DNA from: Akkermansia muciniphila
GTDB taxonomy: Bacteria > Verrucomicrobiota > Verrucomicrobiia > Verrucomicrobiales > Akkermansiaceae
Assembly (NCBI GenBank): GCA_945888515.1
Contig: CAMDAD010000008.1
Coordinates: 62,001-126,000 of the forward strand
Reading direction: 5' to 3'
Length of the DNA stretch: 64,000 bases
Within the stretch, counting starts at the first letter, position 1; each line of letters starts with the position of its first letter. The translations under genes were made by a program, and so were the position numbers. Shown here in pieces: positions 62,781 through 64,000 of this stretch. The notes under the pieces were generated by a model, which ran no database searches, was not told the origin of the DNA, and saw only the letters and a list, made by a program, of their open reading frames with translations.

Positions 62781-64000
62781 ATGAGTAATCGTGACAAACC
62801 CGTCACACCGCATCTCTCGCCAATACTCTTCGGCGCACGCTTGATCCACGCGCACATGGAACTTTTTCTCATTGATGCCATCGGGCCGTTTTTTCGCAAC
62901 TATGAGAAAAACCGCATCAATTGGTCGAAGATTCCTTTTTCGCATCTTCTCACCACTGGTCCGCAGGCCGCGGAACAATGGCAACAGATCCACCGGGACA
63001 TGCGCGATTTTGCCCGTGAGGCTTCCGCTCTGGGCTACAATGCCGTCACGCTCGATGACCTCGCTCACCTCGCGAGCCATCCGCAGCACGAGCCGGAAAT
63101 CGCTGCGCGCATCGCATTTTTTCGCGAACAATTTGCCTCGCTGTTCGATCTGCTCACGCAGGAATTCGGGCTCAAGGTTTTCCTCACCAGTGATGTCATT
63201 CCTCTAACACCCGCGATCGAGTCATCGCTCTTGGGTAAGAAGTCCGATCTGGAAAACTACTACCTCTCTCTCATTCAGAACACGCTCGATCATTTCCCGC
63301 AACTCACCGGCATCATCCTTCGCATCGGCGAGAGTGATGGGGTCGATGTGAAAGATCCGATCCGCACGCGACTCCACTTGCGCAATCCGCGCGAGACAAA
63401 TCGATTGCTCAAAAAACTCTTACCCGAGTTTGAGAAGCGCGCTAAAAAACTCATCCTCCGCACTTGGACGGTGGGCGCACATCGCATCGGCGATTTGATC
63501 TGGCACCGCGGCACACTCAGCGAGACCTTGGAGGGCATCGAGTCGCCCGATTTCATTGTCTCCATGAAACATGGCGAGAGTGATTTTTTCCGTCACATCC
63601 CTCTGAACAAGGCCTTTTTCCACGTCAAGCAAGCCAAAATTATCGAGCTCCAGGCCCGGCGTGAATACGAAGGGGCAGGGGAGTTTCCTTCCTACATCGG
63701 GGCTGATTGCGAGCACTTCGCCCGCGAGCTTGAGGGCGCGGAGAATATGGTCGGGATGTCGATCTGGTGCCAGACTGGTGGCTGGCATCGTTTCCGCCGT
63801 CTGGCATTTCTCAGCGGCAATCGCCACTCCGATGTCTGGATCCGCCTGAACGTCGCCGTCGCCATCCATGTGTTTCGCGACAAATGCGGCATCGAACAAT
63901 CCATCGAAAAAATCCTCGGACCACAGCGCGCGCCCGCCGCTGTGGAACTGCTGCGCCATGCCGATACTGTGATCCGGCAGATTTACTACATCGAGGAATT
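62781..64000 (+). CDS. Unrecognised large protein, 3' end cut by window edge
   Basis: ATG 62781 opens a frame that stays open to the end of the window (406 complete codons). It has no signal peptide. The alternation of helices and strands (LTGIILRIGESDGVD, RTWTVGAHRIGD, FIVSMKHGESDFFR, NMVGMSIWCQTGGWHRF) suggests a TIM-barrel, glycosidase-like fold. The Glu in RIGESDG may be a catalytic candidate. I do not recognise the family. Start and direction are divergent from the GbsR/MarR regulator with a shared 64-base intergenic region. The operator there could therefore control it too. Confidence 0.7.
   Translation, partial: MSNRDKPVTPHLSPILFGARLIHAHMELFLIDAIGPFFRNYEKNRINWSKIPFSHLLTTGPQAAEQWQQIHRDMRDFAREASALGYNAVTLDDLAHLASHPQHEPEIAARIAFFREQFASLFDLLTQEFGLKVFLTSDVIPLTPAIESSLLGKKSDLENYYLSLIQNTLDHFPQLTGIILRIGESDGVDVKDPIRTRLHLRNPRETNRLLKKLLPEFEKRAKKLILRTWTVGAHRIGDLIWHRGTLSETLEGIESPDFIVSMKHGESDFFRHIPLNKAFFHVKQAKIIELQARREYEGAGEFPSYIGADCEHFARELEGAENMVGMSIWCQTGGWHRFRRLAFLSGNRHSDVWIRLNVAVAIHVFRDKCGIEQSIEKILGPQRAPAAVELLRHADTVIRQIYYIEE

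Overview
The window reads as chromosomal DNA of a member of the PVC group, most likely Verrucomicrobiota. This is an inference from gene families: a PSCyt1/DUF1549/DUF1553 cytochrome-type protein followed 2 bases later by a DUF1501 Tat protein, a DUF6797-type secreted protein, many large secreted or sugar-active proteins, and DUF2007, Lgt and dnaB in ordinary chromosomal settings. No rRNA operon, CRISPR array or intact prophage is visible. One tRNA (Leu, CAG) was found.

Region by region. 1-4.5 kb (minus strand): a rhodanese cut by the left edge, an RlmD-type 23S rRNA methyltransferase, and a sugar-nucleotide module (sugar nucleotidyltransferase, NahK-like anomeric kinase, NAD-dependent epimerase). 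4.9-15.7 kb: an SbmA/YddA-like membrane domain without an ATPase, a very large GH94-type phosphorylase candidate, a convergent discoidin plus (alpha/alpha)6 protein, a phosphohexomutase and a GT4 glycosyltransferase. Together with the first module this looks like a locus that splits a glycan by phosphorolysis and sends the sugar phosphates either to central metabolism or to nucleotide sugars. 15.8-19.2 kb: clpP-tig and ilvC. 19.3-22.6 kb: a VWA protein divergent from a BrxR/CapW-type WYL regulator, then a ROK-like kinase. 22.7-32.1 kb: class I fumarase, a deleted IS30-family remnant with both ends still visible, a trypsin-like lipoprotein, a ketoglutarate-semialdehyde-type dehydrogenase, a DUF6797 protein, a universal stress protein and a P1B-4 metal ATPase. 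32.2-38.1 kb: a Calx-beta metalloprotease, TatD, RidA, an M23 peptidase, a secreted SecD-head-like protein and a CorA-like protein. 38.4-44.4 kb: dnaA, a long-form nusB with ribH, and a two-domain M16 peptidase.

44.5-46.7 kb is the clearest accessory patch. It starts at tRNA-Leu and is locally A+T-rich. It carries a small frame and a secreted orphan, each followed by a copy of the same 35-36 base hairpin repeat, then a single-EF-hand membrane protein and two tandem micro-ORFs. 46.7-52.4 kb: hemW and the PSCyt1/DUF1501 pair. 52.8-59.3 kb: an MsbA-like ABC exporter, a heparinase-like protein, a DUF2007 protein, lgt and dnaB. 59.4-64 kb: an N-formylglutamate amidohydrolase-like protein and a compact four-gene minus-strand operon (GbsR/MarR regulator, small membrane protein, DCC/DUF393 protein, TIGR01777 epimerase). 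A perfect inverted repeat overlaps the regulator's own start codon. A divergent, unrecognised protein runs off the right edge.

All functional statements rest on motifs read by eye in the translated sequence and on knowledge of the families. No database search was run.
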